Shown in pieces: positions 1-8,321 of a stretch of DNA of 64,000 nucleotides. Position numbers and translations under genes: made by a program. This DNA comes from Pyxidicoccus xibeiensis (GTDB taxonomy: Bacteria > Myxococcota > Myxococcia > Myxococcales > Myxococcaceae), in contig NZ_JAJVKV010000004.1 in assembly GCF_024198175.1 (NCBI RefSeq), positions 992,001-1,056,000 on the forward strand, written 5' to 3'. Positions within the stretch are counted from its first letter, which is position 1; every line of letters begins with the position of its first letter. The notes under the pieces are model-generated. The model was not told the origin of the DNA, searched no databases, and saw nothing but the letters and a program-made list of their open reading frames with translations.

Positions 1-417
1 GAGGGTGCGTCGGCGCGAGGAGGCGTTCTTGAGGAACGCCTCCACCGCACGGGCTTCCGGTATGTCGGCCTGGGCAGTGACTTCCTGCACCAGCGCCAGG
101 AAGGCATCCAGCTTGGCCGCGCTCTTTCCAGTCGGCCGCGCCCATCCTTTCGGGGCGGTGGACTCCTCCTTGTCGTGGCCGAGGACGTACTTGGGATAAT
201 CCGCGAAGAAGCCCGCGGCGATGTTCGCCGAGCGCTGGGGAAGACGCGGAATGGACATGGGCTTGCCCTTGCCACCCTCTCCCACGGTGGATTCGAGCCC
301 GATGAACCCTCCCTCGACATCGATGCGGATGAGGAAGTCCACTGGCTTGACCTCGTACAGCGGGTCATCCGCGAGCCCACGCTCACGCGCGAACGCGTTG
401 AGCGCCGCGAGCATCAT
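1..417 (-). CDS. cas8c: Type I-C Cascade large subunit Cas8c (N-terminal part, runs off the window)
   Basis: The minus strand is open from an ATG at 417 to base 1, giving 139 codons without a stop. The protein starts MMLAALNAFARERGLADDPLYE and continues with a short beta-strand (DFLIRIDVEGGFIGLES) and a YPKYVLG segment, the usual beginning of Csd1/Cas8c. Cas8c is the large subunit of the type I-C Cascade complex and takes part in PAM recognition and target DNA loading. Its ATG overlaps the cas5c stop as ATGA (417-414), so translation is coupled. A second ATG follows immediately (414). The remaining 400 or so residues, and presumably cas7, cas4, cas1, cas2 and the array, lie left of the window. 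Family assignment rests on the N-terminal sequence plus gene order. Confidence 0.88.
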   Translation of the reverse strand, partial: MMLAALNAFARERGLADDPLYEVKPVDFLIRIDVEGGFIGLESTVGEGGKGKPMSIPRLPQRSANIAAGFFADYPKYVLGHDKEESTAPKGWARPTGKSAAKLDAFLALVQEVTAQADIPEARAVEAFLKNASSRRRTL

Positions 418-1082
418 GGGCGCCTCCCATTGCGTTCAATGACCTGCTCCCACGGAGGTACCCGCAGCACGCCCCTCTCCAGGAACGCCTCGAAGAACAG
501 CGGGCGCACCTCCTCGCCGGGCCCACCGAAGTCGAAGTCATAGAACATGAGCCCCAGGGGCCTACGCTCGATGGACTCATGGGGGCGCAACCCCTCCGTG
601 GCAGCCTCTACGCGGGCCGCGAACTCCCTGCACCCCAGATAGGGAGCGTGGAAGCACTGCCCCTTCTCCAGCCGCCGCTCGAACATCTCCTCGAACTTGC
701 GCAGGTTGTCCTCGGGCCCGGTCTTTTCCGGCACCAGGGTGAAGGAGGCGGTGATGACGTAGTCCACATCGCGCAGCGCCACCGTGTTGCGCTGGGCACG
801 TTCTTTGTCTGCGTCCGCCGCGTAGTCGAACTTCCCCACCACCGCGCGGCTGTTCACCTCGTTGCGGCGGAAGCTCGTCCACTGCACAGGAGCGAGCGCG
901 GCAATCTCGTGGACATGCCAGCGAATGGCTGGCTTCCAGAGGATGGCCTCCAGCAAGCCCCGGGCGGCGGAAGGCGTCATCACCTCGTAGCTGACGCGCT
1001 CCGCCTTCATCTCGGGTCTCGTGAAGCACGCCACGGGGCCGCTCGCGCGCACACAGAATCGCCTGCTTGCTGCTGGCTTCAT
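414..1082 (-). CDS. cas5c: Type I-C CRISPR protein Cas5c (Cas5d), crRNA-processing endoribonuclease
   Basis: This 222-residue protein has the typical Cas5c length. In type I-C systems, which lack Cas6, Cas5c cuts the pre-crRNA repeat and then stays on the 5' handle within Cascade. Visible family marks are the N-terminal strand leading into CFTRPEMKAERVSYEVMTPSAARGLLEAI (a RAMP fold start, residues about 19-47), WTSFRRNEVNSR (68-79) and LGCREF in the C-terminal half. The frame stays open upstream to 1184, but that extension would overlap cas3; ATG 1082 lies 19 bases after the cas3 stop with an AGGAGGTGCCGAT Shine-Dalgarno region before it, so I use it. It is the middle gene of cas3-cas5c-cas8c, the standard I-C order. 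Confidence 0.9.
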   Translation of the reverse strand: MKPAASRRFCVRASGPVACFTRPEMKAERVSYEVMTPSAARGLLEAILWKPAIRWHVHEIAALAPVQWTSFRRNEVNSRAVVGKFDYAADADKERAQRNTVALRDVDYVITASFTLVPEKTGPEDNLRKFEEMFERRLEKGQCFHAPYLGCREFAARVEAATEGLRPHESIERRPLGLMFYDFDFGGPGEEVRPLFFEAFLERGVLRVPPWEQVIERNGRRP

Positions 1083-1101
1083 CGGCACCTCCTGAAAGTC
1101 A

Positions 1102-3363
1102 TCAGCCGGGGATGAGCGAACTCGGGTCGAGGAATCCCACCTGCTCCGGGAGCAGACCGAAGCGCGGGTGGTACGCAGGCCCATGCTCCGGCCCCAGGAA
1201 CGCCACCGTGTCGGAGGCGAGTCGGGCCAGCTCGCGTGCCAGCCACTCCTCCCGGAGCTTGCGCGGCACCGTCACGGTGAAGCGCTGCAAGGAGCGCAGT
1301 CGCTCGCGAGAGGGCCCCATGCGACGCAGTTCCTCCAGGAGCGGCGCGCACCCCTCGAAGGGAACAACCAACGGTGCGCTCCAGCCATCCTCGACGAGCT
1401 GGAAGCGGGCCGCGACGTCCTCGAAGCAGAGCTTCGCACGCAGGGATTGAATGCCCTTTGCATCAAGGTCGCTGGTGGCATAGAGCCGCTCGAAGTAGAG
1501 GCGGAAGCTCTCCGGTGCGAACAGGTCCAGGTCGGGCCGTTGCTCCAGCAACCCACGGGTGATGTCCTGCGCCGTCCGGGGAACGCCCGGCGGCGGCCGC
1601 GTCTCAGCCTCGTAGACGCGCAGCTCGCCGAGCCCGTCGAGCCGCCCCTCCCGGTTGCAACGGCCGGCCGCCTGAGCGAGTGCGTCCAGCCCGCCCACCG
1701 CGCGGTAGACGACGGCGAAGTCCAGGTCCACGCCCGCCTCCACCAGCTGGGTCGCCACCAGTCGCACCGGCTCGCCGCGCCGCTTGCGCTCCTTGATGTC
1801 CGCGATGACCTTCGAGCGGTGCTTCGAACACATGAGCGCCGACAGGTGCAGCGTCCTCCCGTGCCCCAGCCGCGCGTCCACGAGCTCACAGAGCCTTCGC
1901 GCGTCATCCCGCCGGTGCACCACCGCGAGCACGTCCTCTTCCCGAGCCACCAGCTCCGCCAGCTCGGCGTAGGGTTGTGGCTCGCGGTTCGCCGGCCATC
2001 GGACCTTCACCCTGCGCAGGCGCTCGAACGCGCGCAGCTCCGCCGGAACGATTTCCCGCACTTCGGAGAACCCCTCCTCGAACCCCGGTCGCCGCCCCAA
2101 GGCGGGTTGCGTGGCGGTGCAGATGACCACAGAGCAACCGTAATCATCGACCAGCGCCTTGAGCCCATCCAGGATGGGTCCCAGGAGCGGAGGAGGCAGG
2201 GTCTGCGCCTCATCGAGCACGATGACGCTCCGGGCGATGCGGTGCAGCTTGCGGCACGCAGACGGACGGTTGGCGAAGAGAGTCTCCAGGAGCTGCACCG
2301 TGGTGGTGACGATGACCGGTGCATCCCAGTTCTCGCTGGCCACGCGGTTGAGCGGGGTCTCCCGCGAAGGATCCACCGCGGAGTGATGCTCCACGACCGC
2401 GTGCTCCAGTCCCTCGAAGGCATCACGGTAGACACCGGCGCTCTGCTCGATGATGGAGGTATAGGGAATGGCCACGATGACGCGCTGGAGTCCTTGGGTC
2501 CGCGCGTGTTCGAGCGCGAAGGCCATGGAGGTGAGCGTCTTGCCGCCTCCCGTCGGGACGGTGAGGCTGAAGACACCAGGGCGGCTGGAGGCCGCAGCCA
2601 GCGCGGAGGCGAGCACCTCCCGGCGGACGCGGTTGACCTCGGTGTCGGGAGCCCCGCTCTGTTTCTGGTCCAGGGAAGCCCGGAGACGACGCGAGAGCTG
2701 GTCGAGCGTCACCGGCACCACACGGGCCGCGCTTCGAGTCGTATCGAAGAACGCCTCGGTATCGAGGAAGTCGGCGTCGCAGAGGGCCGAGAAGAGCATG
2801 CGCGTCCAGAACTCGAGCTGGTGCGCAGTCAGGGACGTCTGGGCTCCGGGCTCCAGGCCGGGTGGCGCGTTCAACAGGTCCGTCGGGGAGCCATGACTCA
2901 ACGCATCCTGGAGGAGTGCCGCCTTCTCCTTTTTGCCGACACGCTCCTTGAACTTGGCCAGGTCAGGCATGCCTGCGTGATGGCCGGCGATGGCGAGCGC
3001 GACAGGCAGCAGCCTGGAATCCTGGCGCAAGGCCCAGAGGGCCCCAGCTGTCGAGTGGTCTCGTTCAAGCGCCCCCTCCTTCTCAAGGTGGGCCTCGAAA
3101 CCATTCTCTGTTCGGATTCTGTACTGGAAGTCACGTATGTACTTGCCGAGGTCATGCCACTGCCCCGCGGCGAGCAGCGGTGCGCAGAGGTCCTTGCGAG
3201 GCGCCAGAATCGCGGCCAGTCGACCCACCGCTTCGAGGTGGTCCCGGAGCAGGTGACCACGACCTTCATGAGTGATGTGCGCGAGAGGCTCCTCCGTGAC
3301 GGCGCGGGCGGACGCGCGTGCCTCGGCAGGGCCCCCGCAGTCCTTCCCGACATCCTTCGTCAT
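1102..3363 (-). CDS. cas3: CRISPR-associated nuclease-helicase Cas3 (HD + DExD/H helicase)
   Basis: Cas3 is recruited by target-bound Cascade and unwinds and degrades the displaced strand. The 753-residue protein has an N-terminal HD nuclease domain (HDLGK at 70-74, GHH at 127-129, CDAD at 195-198) fused to a superfamily 2 helicase: Walker A TGGGKT at 271-276, DEAQ at 384-387, CTATQP at 415-420 and motif VI QAAGRCNREGR at 564-574. All key HD and helicase residues appear intact, so the enzyme should be active. It is the first gene of the I-C operon, and the sequence upstream (3364-3605) is the place for the cas promoter. The ATG at 3363 follows a weak Shine-Dalgarno. Confidence 0.95.
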   Translation of the reverse strand: MTKDVGKDCGGPAEARASARAVTEEPLAHITHEGRGHLLRDHLEAVGRLAAILAPRKDLCAPLLAAGQWHDLGKYIRDFQYRIRTENGFEAHLEKEGALERDHSTAGALWALRQDSRLLPVALAIAGHHAGMPDLAKFKERVGKKEKAALLQDALSHGSPTDLLNAPPGLEPGAQTSLTAHQLEFWTRMLFSALCDADFLDTEAFFDTTRSAARVVPVTLDQLSRRLRASLDQKQSGAPDTEVNRVRREVLASALAAASSRPGVFSLTVPTGGGKTLTSMAFALEHARTQGLQRVIVAIPYTSIIEQSAGVYRDAFEGLEHAVVEHHSAVDPSRETPLNRVASENWDAPVIVTTTVQLLETLFANRPSACRKLHRIARSVIVLDEAQTLPPPLLGPILDGLKALVDDYGCSVVICTATQPALGRRPGFEEGFSEVREIVPAELRAFERLRRVKVRWPANREPQPYAELAELVAREEDVLAVVHRRDDARRLCELVDARLGHGRTLHLSALMCSKHRSKVIADIKERKRRGEPVRLVATQLVEAGVDLDFAVVYRAVGGLDALAQAAGRCNREGRLDGLGELRVYEAETRPPPGVPRTAQDITRGLLEQRPDLDLFAPESFRLYFERLYATSDLDAKGIQSLRAKLCFEDVAARFQLVEDGWSAPLVVPFEGCAPLLEELRRMGPSRERLRSLQRFTVTVPRKLREEWLARELARLASDTVAFLGPEHGPAYHPRFGLLPEQVGFLDPSSLIPG

Positions 3364-3491
3364 GCGTCCCCCAGACGCCTGCCTTCACGTTGGACTTCCC
3401 GCCAGCCCCTGTTCTGCCAACCGTTACATGTTGGAGCGGAATGCCTGGATACTGGAAGCCGCAGGGAAAGGAGAGCAAGCCCTTACCCTCT

Positions 3492-3505
3492 ATCTCTGAA
3501 GAGAT
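3492..3505. promoter_or_regulatory. Short palindrome upstream of cas3 (possible operator)
   Basis: ATCTCT-GA-AGAGAT is a perfect inverted repeat with 6-bp arms, 129 bases upstream of the cas3 start in the 242-bp gap between cas3 and the lipoprotein cluster. A palindrome here could be a repressor site for the cas operon. Six-base arms can occur by chance, so this is only a candidate. Confidence 0.25.
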
Positions 3506-3557
3506 GGGTGCGCTCTACCCCCGGGGCGGTATGGACTTCAGCCCCGTACTCGGTTTC

Positions 3558-3568
3558 AGGTGTTCACT
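3558..3568 (+). repeat. Left copy of 11-bp direct repeat AGGTGTTCACT flanking the lipoprotein cluster
   Basis: AGGTGTTCACT at 3558-3568 recurs exactly at 5614-5624. Sequence after both copies remains similar for about 30 bases (TTCTGCAAAG.. versus CTTGCGAACC.., both reaching GTTGC). The copies bracket the three lipoprotein genes, one just past the 3' end and one upstream of the 5' end. This may be a duplication boundary or a shared regulatory segment. Confidence 0.4.
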
Positions 3569-3605
3569 TCTGCAAAGCTCAAACAGCCGCGTTGCGCTCC
3601 ATTGA

Positions 3606-4238
3606 CTACTCGCTTCCCGCAAGTGCCTGGATGATGCCCTGCTCGTTGTAGACCGTTCCAATGGGATGAAACCCACTGCCACGGCTCACCGTGACGACCC
3701 TGCTGAAGCTGATGAACCCGTAAGCGGTGCACGCCTCCGGCGCCTCCAGGGAGAACACCAGCACATCACGCTCCCAGGTCGTTCCGGTTCCCTGGTTCAC
3801 GAAATGCGTGGGGCGCCATGCGCCCGAGTGTCCTGGCCCTCCCTTCGCCCCGAGCAGGGAAAGCACTTCCACTTCCTTCGGGTCGACGAGGTCCACGGGA
3901 ATCCTGCAACTCCGCTCCGTGCCGCCGCGCTCTCCCTCCAGCACCGAGAGGTGACCGATGAACCACCTGTCCCGGCCCTCGTCATCGGGCGCACTGAAGA
4001 AGACCGCGCAGTACCCGAGCGGGCGCTCGGCCCTGGAAGAAGCAGCGTGTTCCACCATGCGCTCGCATCCAGTCTCAACGAGCTCATCGACGTCACGGAA
4101 CGGTCCCGCCGTAGGCCCCTCGTACCGGACAGCTCCATTCGGGTCGTCATGCACACGGATTCGCAGATCCGCTCCGGATGTCGCGCACCCTGACCCGCCT
4201 CCCAGCAGAAGCAGCGCTGCCAGCAACACGACTCGCAT
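3606..4238 (-). CDS. Probable lipoprotein, paralogue of the gene at 4728-5423
   Basis: A 210-residue exported protein: MRVVLLAALLLLGGGSGC is a signal peptide with a weak lipobox (Cys18). The frame is open upstream to 4307, but ATG 4238 follows GAGGGAACC and directly begins the signal peptide. The body resembles the product of 4728-5423: GPTAGPF then DELVETGCERM, GYCAVFFS, and TTWERDVLVFSLE late in the protein. Unlike that paralogue it lacks the HxHP...S..D motif; the equivalent stretch reads PGHSGAWRPTHF. It is the last of three consecutive minus-strand lipoprotein genes, 16 bases after the middle one. No known function; possibly a non-catalytic partner of the paralogue. Confidence 0.75.
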   Translation of the reverse strand: MRVVLLAALLLLGGGSGCATSGADLRIRVHDDPNGAVRYEGPTAGPFRDVDELVETGCERMVEHAASSRAERPLGYCAVFFSAPDDEGRDRWFIGHLSVLEGERGGTERSCRIPVDLVDPKEVEVLSLLGAKGGPGHSGAWRPTHFVNQGTGTTWERDVLVFSLEAPEACTAYGFISFSRVVTVSRGSGFHPIGTVYNEQGIIQALAGSE

Positions 4239-4254
4239 GGTTCCCTCGAGAAGC

Positions 4255-4740
4255 TCAGCGAACCCGAAGAATGCGGCCTCGCCCGTCAACAACGTACTCA
4301 GCCCCACCGTCGAGGATGGCTGTCTTCAGCCCACATCGCTCGATATCGGGAGAGAACGACACGTAGAAGAGACCATCCCCGTATGGCAGCACCAGCGCAT
4401 CGTACGTCTCCCTTCGGGACAGGCATTCCTCCAGCGGCTGATAACCGTCCGTCCATTGCACCTTCCGCCCGGGTGGAAGGAAGTCCTTCATGGCGACATC
4501 CAGCGCGGCCACGGCAGGCCCCTTCAGGTCGATGGCCCCCTCGAATGACTCGGGCAGAGGCACCTTTTCGCTCTCGCTCGACGGAAGCCGCTCTGCCTTC
4601 TCGACCTTGTAGTACCCAAAAAGCGAGCAACCACCCATGGTGCTCCCAAGCAACACCACCACCAGGAGCCTCTGCGCGAAGAAGGCGCATTGATGACGCC
4701 TGGAACCCGACGTCCCCTGCCCCGCTGTCAACGCTGCCAT
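4255..4740 (-). CDS. Hypothetical lipoprotein, middle gene of the cluster
   Basis: A 161-residue exported protein with a 33-residue N-terminal region, hydrophobic core LLVVVLLGSTMGG and lipobox GGC. I chose ATG 4740 because it has GAGGG about six bases upstream; it overlaps the end of the preceding gene (stop at 4728) by 13 bases in another frame, which suggests translational coupling. The mature part contains acidic and Ser-rich sequence and then PPGRKVQWTDGYQPLEECLSRRETYDALVLPYGDGLFYVSFSP, without a family I recognise. Context suggests it acts with its two neighbours at the inner or outer membrane. Confidence 0.72.
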   Translation of the reverse strand: MAALTAGQGTSGSRRHQCAFFAQRLLVVVLLGSTMGGCSLFGYYKVEKAERLPSSESEKVPLPESFEGAIDLKGPAVAALDVAMKDFLPPGRKVQWTDGYQPLEECLSRRETYDALVLPYGDGLFYVSFSPDIERCGLKTAILDGGAEYVVDGRGRILRVR

Positions 4741-5423
4741 CCTCGACCCTCGATTGGCTTGAACGTGCCCCACTTCCCCTCGGCTCTCCCAATCAGGAGC
4801 CAGCGCCCCTCACGCAGCGAGTACACACCCCGAGTGGCGTAGTTGTACTTGAACGAGCTGCACGTTGCGTCTGGCTCTCTGTAGAAGACAAACAACTCTC
4901 TTTCCCAGATTCGATTCGTTCCCGGGTCGAGGAAGCGTGAGACCCCGAACGGGGACCAACCCTCGTCCCTTTGCCTTGCCATGTCCTGCGGCGAGAACTC
5001 GCGGTTGTGCGGGTGGTTGTGCCCGGGGCCGAGGATGATGGTCCTCGTCTCGCCCTGTCCGCTGGCCACATGGTTGAGCGCGAGCGGTACTTCACAGGCC
5101 TTCACCCCATTGGCGTCTTCACGGCCGAAGTCCGACAGGTAGCTCAGGAAGTACGCCTTCTCCTCGACCGAGTAGTACCACAGCGCGCAGTACTCCTTCC
5201 CGAGCCTACCGCTCGAAGCTCCAGGCTGACGGGTCATCAACTCACATGCTTGCGCGGCCAGGTCTTCCGTTCCGGAGAACGGCCCTGCGGCCGGTCCATC
5301 GACCCGGAGCATCCCATTCGGCAGGCGCATGACCTTGATGAGTGGGTTGGGAGTTGCACACCCTGACTCCAGGCCTCCCGCCAACAGGGCCAGGAAGGCG
5401 ACACCCATGCGGCCTGCCGGCAT
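4728..5423 (-). CDS. Probable lipoprotein with a JAB/JAMM-like HxHP...S..D motif
   Basis: A 231-residue exported protein: signal peptide MPAGRMGVAFLALLAGGLESGC with a weak lipobox at Cys22. The start at 5423 has AAGGGGGGCGAG before it; the open frame to 5498 adds no signal-like sequence. Residues 135-147 read H-N-H-P-H-N-R-E-F-S-P-Q-D, matching the JAMM metalloprotease pattern HxHP...SxxD with one residue fewer than usual between His137 and Ser144. A Glu in a strand before it (E87/E88 or E125) could be the fourth ligand. This suggests a zinc-dependent isopeptidase or peptidase fold outside the cytoplasm, but it remains a motif-based guess. First gene of a three-gene unit with 4255-4740 and 3606-4238. 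Confidence 0.72.
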   Translation of the reverse strand: MPAGRMGVAFLALLAGGLESGCATPNPLIKVMRLPNGMLRVDGPAAGPFSGTEDLAAQACELMTRQPGASSGRLGKEYCALWYYSVEEKAYFLSYLSDFGREDANGVKACEVPLALNHVASGQGETRTIILGPGHNHPHNREFSPQDMARQRDEGWSPFGVSRFLDPGTNRIWERELFVFYREPDATCSSFKYNYATRGVYSLREGRWLLIGRAEGKWGTFKPIEGRGWQR

Positions 5424-5613
5424 CTCGCCCCCCTTGAGCGTACCAACCCGCTCGGGCACGACGCCAAAGGCTAACAAGCCCGGACGACGGGAGTCCATTG
5501 CGCCCGGAGGACGACGACCACGAACTGACCGCCTCCCTGCCCCGCATCACCGCCGAGTCCGACGCCTTCCTCCGCCCGTGGGGGGCGGGCTCCAGGTCCT
5601 GACGGCGCCGGCG

Positions 5614-5624
5614 AGGTGTTCACT
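5614..5624 (+). repeat. Right copy of 11-bp direct repeat AGGTGTTCACT
   Basis: Identical to 3558-3568 and positioned upstream of the lipoprotein cluster, in the 273-bp gap before the esterase gene. The following bases hold a small inverted repeat GCAAC-CCT-GTTGC (5641-5653). Confidence 0.4.
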
Positions 5625-5696
5625 CTTGCGAACCCTCCGAGCAACCCTGTTGCACGCCCCTCCCCGTCTCTGACGCGGCGCGGTTAAGTTGCCGCC

Positions 5697-6410
5697 ATGA
5701 ACCGCGAATACCACCGCTGGTACAGCGAGCGCCTGCACCGGGACATGGAGCTGCTTCTCTTCGGCCACTCGGGTGAGCCGGTGCTGCTGCTGCCCACGAG
5801 CCGGGGCCGCTTCTACCAGGCCGAGGACTTCGGCCTCATCGGCGCCATCGCCGACCGCATCCAGTCCGGCCGGTACATCGTGGTGTGCCCCGACTCCGTC
5901 GACGAGGAGTCCTGGTTCAACAAGTCCGCCCACCCGCATGAGCGCGTCGTCCGCCACCAGCAGTGGGAGGACTACCTGCTGCACGAGGTCGTCCCGCTCC
6001 TCACCAGCCGGGCCACCGGCGGACGCCTCACCCTGGCCGGGTGCAGCTTCGGCGGCTTCCACTCCTACAACGTGGGCCTGCGCCACCCGCACGTCTTCCG
6101 CCGCCTCATCTCCATGGGCGGCAAGTTCGAGACGGACGAGTTCCTCGACGGCCACAACGACTCGGACGTGTACTTCCACTCGTGCACGCAGTGGCTGCCC
6201 AACCTCAATGATGCCGTGCAGCTGTCCGCCCTGCAGCGCGTGGAGATGGTGCTGGCCGTGGGCGAGCACGACTTCTGCCGCCCCTCCAACGAGCACCTCT
6301 CCAGCCTCATGTGGAAGAAGGGCATCGGCAACCACCTCGCCGTGTGGCAGGACGGCACCCACGACTGGCCCGTGTGGCGGCAGATGATTCAGCAGTACCT
6401 GCCCTGGTGA
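5697..6410 (+). CDS. Alpha/beta-hydrolase, putative esterase (PF00756-like)
   Basis: A 237-residue cytoplasmic protein without signal peptide. It has the nucleophile elbow GCSFGG, a late GEHDFC segment that can supply the acidic residue, and GTHDW supplying the catalytic His, in the order Ser-Asp-His expected of the esterase D/antigen 85-like family. Homologues in other bacteria are annotated as putative esterases acting on small ester substrates; the true substrate cannot be read from sequence. It stands alone, with the convergent MATE gene 22 bases downstream. The ATG is preceded by only a weak Shine-Dalgarno. Confidence 0.85.
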   Translation: MNREYHRWYSERLHRDMELLLFGHSGEPVLLLPTSRGRFYQAEDFGLIGAIADRIQSGRYIVVCPDSVDEESWFNKSAHPHERVVRHQQWEDYLLHEVVPLLTSRATGGRLTLAGCSFGGFHSYNVGLRHPHVFRRLISMGGKFETDEFLDGHNDSDVYFHSCTQWLPNLNDAVQLSALQRVEMVLAVGEHDFCRPSNEHLSSLMWKKGIGNHLAVWQDGTHDWPVWRQMIQQYLPW

Positions 6411-6432
6411 GGGCCGGGCCCGCGCCGGGCGC

Positions 6433-7839
6433 CTACGCCTCCAGCGGGCGCAGCGTCCCGGCGCTCAGGCGGTGGAAGCGCCACAGCAGCGCCACCGCCA
6501 CGGCGACAAGGCCCGCGCACAGGCCCCACCAGATGCCCACCACGCCCAGGCCCAGCTTGAAGCCCAGGAGCAGCGTCAGCGGCAGGCCGATGGCGTAGTG
6601 GCCCACCATGTTGGCCAGGAAGGTGAAGCGCGTGTCCCCCGCGCCGCGCAGCACGCCCGCGCCCACCCCCTGCACGCCGTCGAACACCTGGAACACCGCG
6701 CTCACCATCAGCAGCGGCACCACCAGCGGCAGCACGTCCGCTGGCGCGCCCGCCAGCCTCGCGAGCGCCTCGGGGAAGAGCGCGAACACCAGCGCCCCCA
6801 GCGCCATGAAGGCCGCCCCGCCCGCGAAGGCCGTGAAGCCCGCCAGCCGCGCCCGGGGCGTGTCGTGGGCCCCCACCGCCCAGCCCACCCGCACGCTGCC
6901 CGCGTTGCCGATGCCCATGGCCACCGTGAAGGTGACGCTCGCGAAGGAGATGGCAATCTGGTGCGCGCCCACGCTCGCGGGCCCCAGGCCCCCCGCCAGC
7001 ACGCCCGCGCCCGCGAACACGCCAATCTCCGCGGCGATGTGCAGGCCGATGGGCAGACCCAGCGCCGCCGCCTGCCTCAGGTCCGGCCACACCGGCATCC
7101 GCGTCGGCCGCGTCCCCGCGCCCTCCAGCCCCCGCTTGCGCACCGCCGCCAGCACGATGCCCAGCTGCAGCGCCGTGCACAGCGACGTGGCCAGCGCCGA
7201 GCCCGCCACGCCCATGGCCGGAATCACGTCACGCACCGGCCCGAAGTACGCCGGCAGCACCTGGCCGCCGAACACCAGCAGGATGTCCGCGCCCAGGTTC
7301 AGGACGTTGGCCGCCACCGTGGCCACCACCAGCGGCCGGGTGAAGGCCGTGGACTGGAGGTACGAGCGCATCGTCAGGAATGCCAGCATCAGCGGCAGGC
7401 TGGGCGCGCGCCATATCAGGTAGTCGGTCGCCCCAGCGACTTCCGCGGGGCCGATTCCCGCCAGCGGCAGCAGGGCCGGAGACAGCAGCAGCACGGCGGC
7501 CAGCACCAGGCCGGCGAACAGCGACATCCACCCGCCCTGCCACAGCAGCGCCCGCGCCCGCGCGAAGTTGCGCGCGCCAATCGCCTGGGACAGCAGCGGG
7601 TCGAAGCCCATCATCAGCCCCATGCCGAAGCCGCTGACGGCGAAGAACAGGCCGTTGCCCAAGCCCACCGACGCCAGTGCGGACGTCCCGGCCCGCCCCA
7701 CCACCAGCGTGTCCACCAGGCCCATGAGCGCCTGCCCGCCCTGGGCAATGGCGATGGGCAGCGCCAGCCGGCTCAGCTCCCGGAGCTCCGTGCGGTAGGG
7801 CTTCTCGACCTGCTGGGGCGGCATGACGTCGGTGGACAT
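6433..7839 (-). CDS. MATE family multidrug/Na+(H+) antiporter (NorM-like)
   Basis: A 468-residue polytopic membrane protein with about 12 predicted helices. The start of the fold, LSRLALPIAIAQGGQALMGLVDTLVVGRAG, is the classic MATE first two helices, and MMGFDPLLSQAIGA matches the loop after the third. Members export cationic drugs, dyes or secondary metabolites by cation antiport, which fits a metabolite-rich myxobacterium. The ATG at 7839 has no clear Shine-Dalgarno; a TATAGG hexamer sits 12 bases before it, so the leader may be very short. It is monocistronic, with gaps and different orientation on its 3' side. Confidence 0.93.
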   Translation of the reverse strand: MSTDVMPPQQVEKPYRTELRELSRLALPIAIAQGGQALMGLVDTLVVGRAGTSALASVGLGNGLFFAVSGFGMGLMMGFDPLLSQAIGARNFARARALLWQGGWMSLFAGLVLAAVLLLSPALLPLAGIGPAEVAGATDYLIWRAPSLPLMLAFLTMRSYLQSTAFTRPLVVATVAANVLNLGADILLVFGGQVLPAYFGPVRDVIPAMGVAGSALATSLCTALQLGIVLAAVRKRGLEGAGTRPTRMPVWPDLRQAAALGLPIGLHIAAEIGVFAGAGVLAGGLGPASVGAHQIAISFASVTFTVAMGIGNAGSVRVGWAVGAHDTPRARLAGFTAFAGGAAFMALGALVFALFPEALARLAGAPADVLPLVVPLLMVSAVFQVFDGVQGVGAGVLRGAGDTRFTFLANMVGHYAIGLPLTLLLGFKLGLGVVGIWWGLCAGLVAVAVALLWRFHRLSAGTLRPLEA

Positions 7840-7943
7840 GGGAGGCGCGCCTATAGCGCCTTCCCGTGCGGAATGCGCTCCCGACGAGTGACGCTCCGCC
7901 GCTCCCCGGGCTGACCGGGGAGGGCGGTTTCACACCCGTGACG

Positions 7944-8321
7944 CTAGTGCCCGCACGTCCACCCGATTGCCGGGCAGTTCCGGCAGAGCGGGCTGTCCGG
8001 AGAGGAGCCTCCCATGCAGGCCCCGCCGCAGTACTCGAGGATGCGCCCCGAGGACGCCTCCACGTAGTAGTACGGCCCGTCCGCCGCGGAGTCGCAGTCC
8101 ACGCCCACCAGCCCGCCGCAGGTGGCCTGGACTTCACAGTCCCCGGGCAGCTCGCGCAGGTCCAGCGTGCGGCGGGCCCCCTCTGGAAGCCGGGGGTCCT
8201 CCGAGGCGGCCCGCTCCGTCTCGTAGGGCGTCGGCGCCTCCTCGCGTGAGCCGTGCGCGCCGCAGCCCACCACGCCCACGAAGAGCAGCGTGGCGGCCAG
8301 CCAGGGGAGGCTCCCCGTCAT
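7944..8321 (-). CDS. Small Cys-rich lipoprotein coupled to the beta-propeller gene
   Basis: A 125-residue protein with signal peptide MTGSLPWLAATLLFVGVVGC (lipobox VVGC, Cys20) followed by a charged linker and a Cys-rich C-terminal part: CEVQATCGGLVGVDC, YCGGAC, CRNC and WTCGH. At least eight Cys suggest disulfides or metal binding in the periplasm or on the surface. Its ATG overlaps the stop of the preceding propeller gene as ATGA (8321-8318), so the two are translated together and probably work together. I recognise no family. Confidence 0.82.
   Translation of the reverse strand: MTGSLPWLAATLLFVGVVGCGAHGSREEAPTPYETERAASEDPRLPEGARRTLDLRELPGDCEVQATCGGLVGVDCDSAADGPYYYVEASSGRILEYCGGACMGGSSPDSPLCRNCPAIGWTCGH

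Noticed and set aside
1168..3651. Long plus-strand open frame opposite cas3
   Set aside because: cas3 has all nuclease and helicase motifs on the minus strand; the opposite frame lacks any recognisable domain.
7840..7856. Leaderless promoter for the MATE gene (TATAGG)
   Set aside because: The -10-like hexamer lacks a matching -35 and may be chance; noted only in the gene entry.
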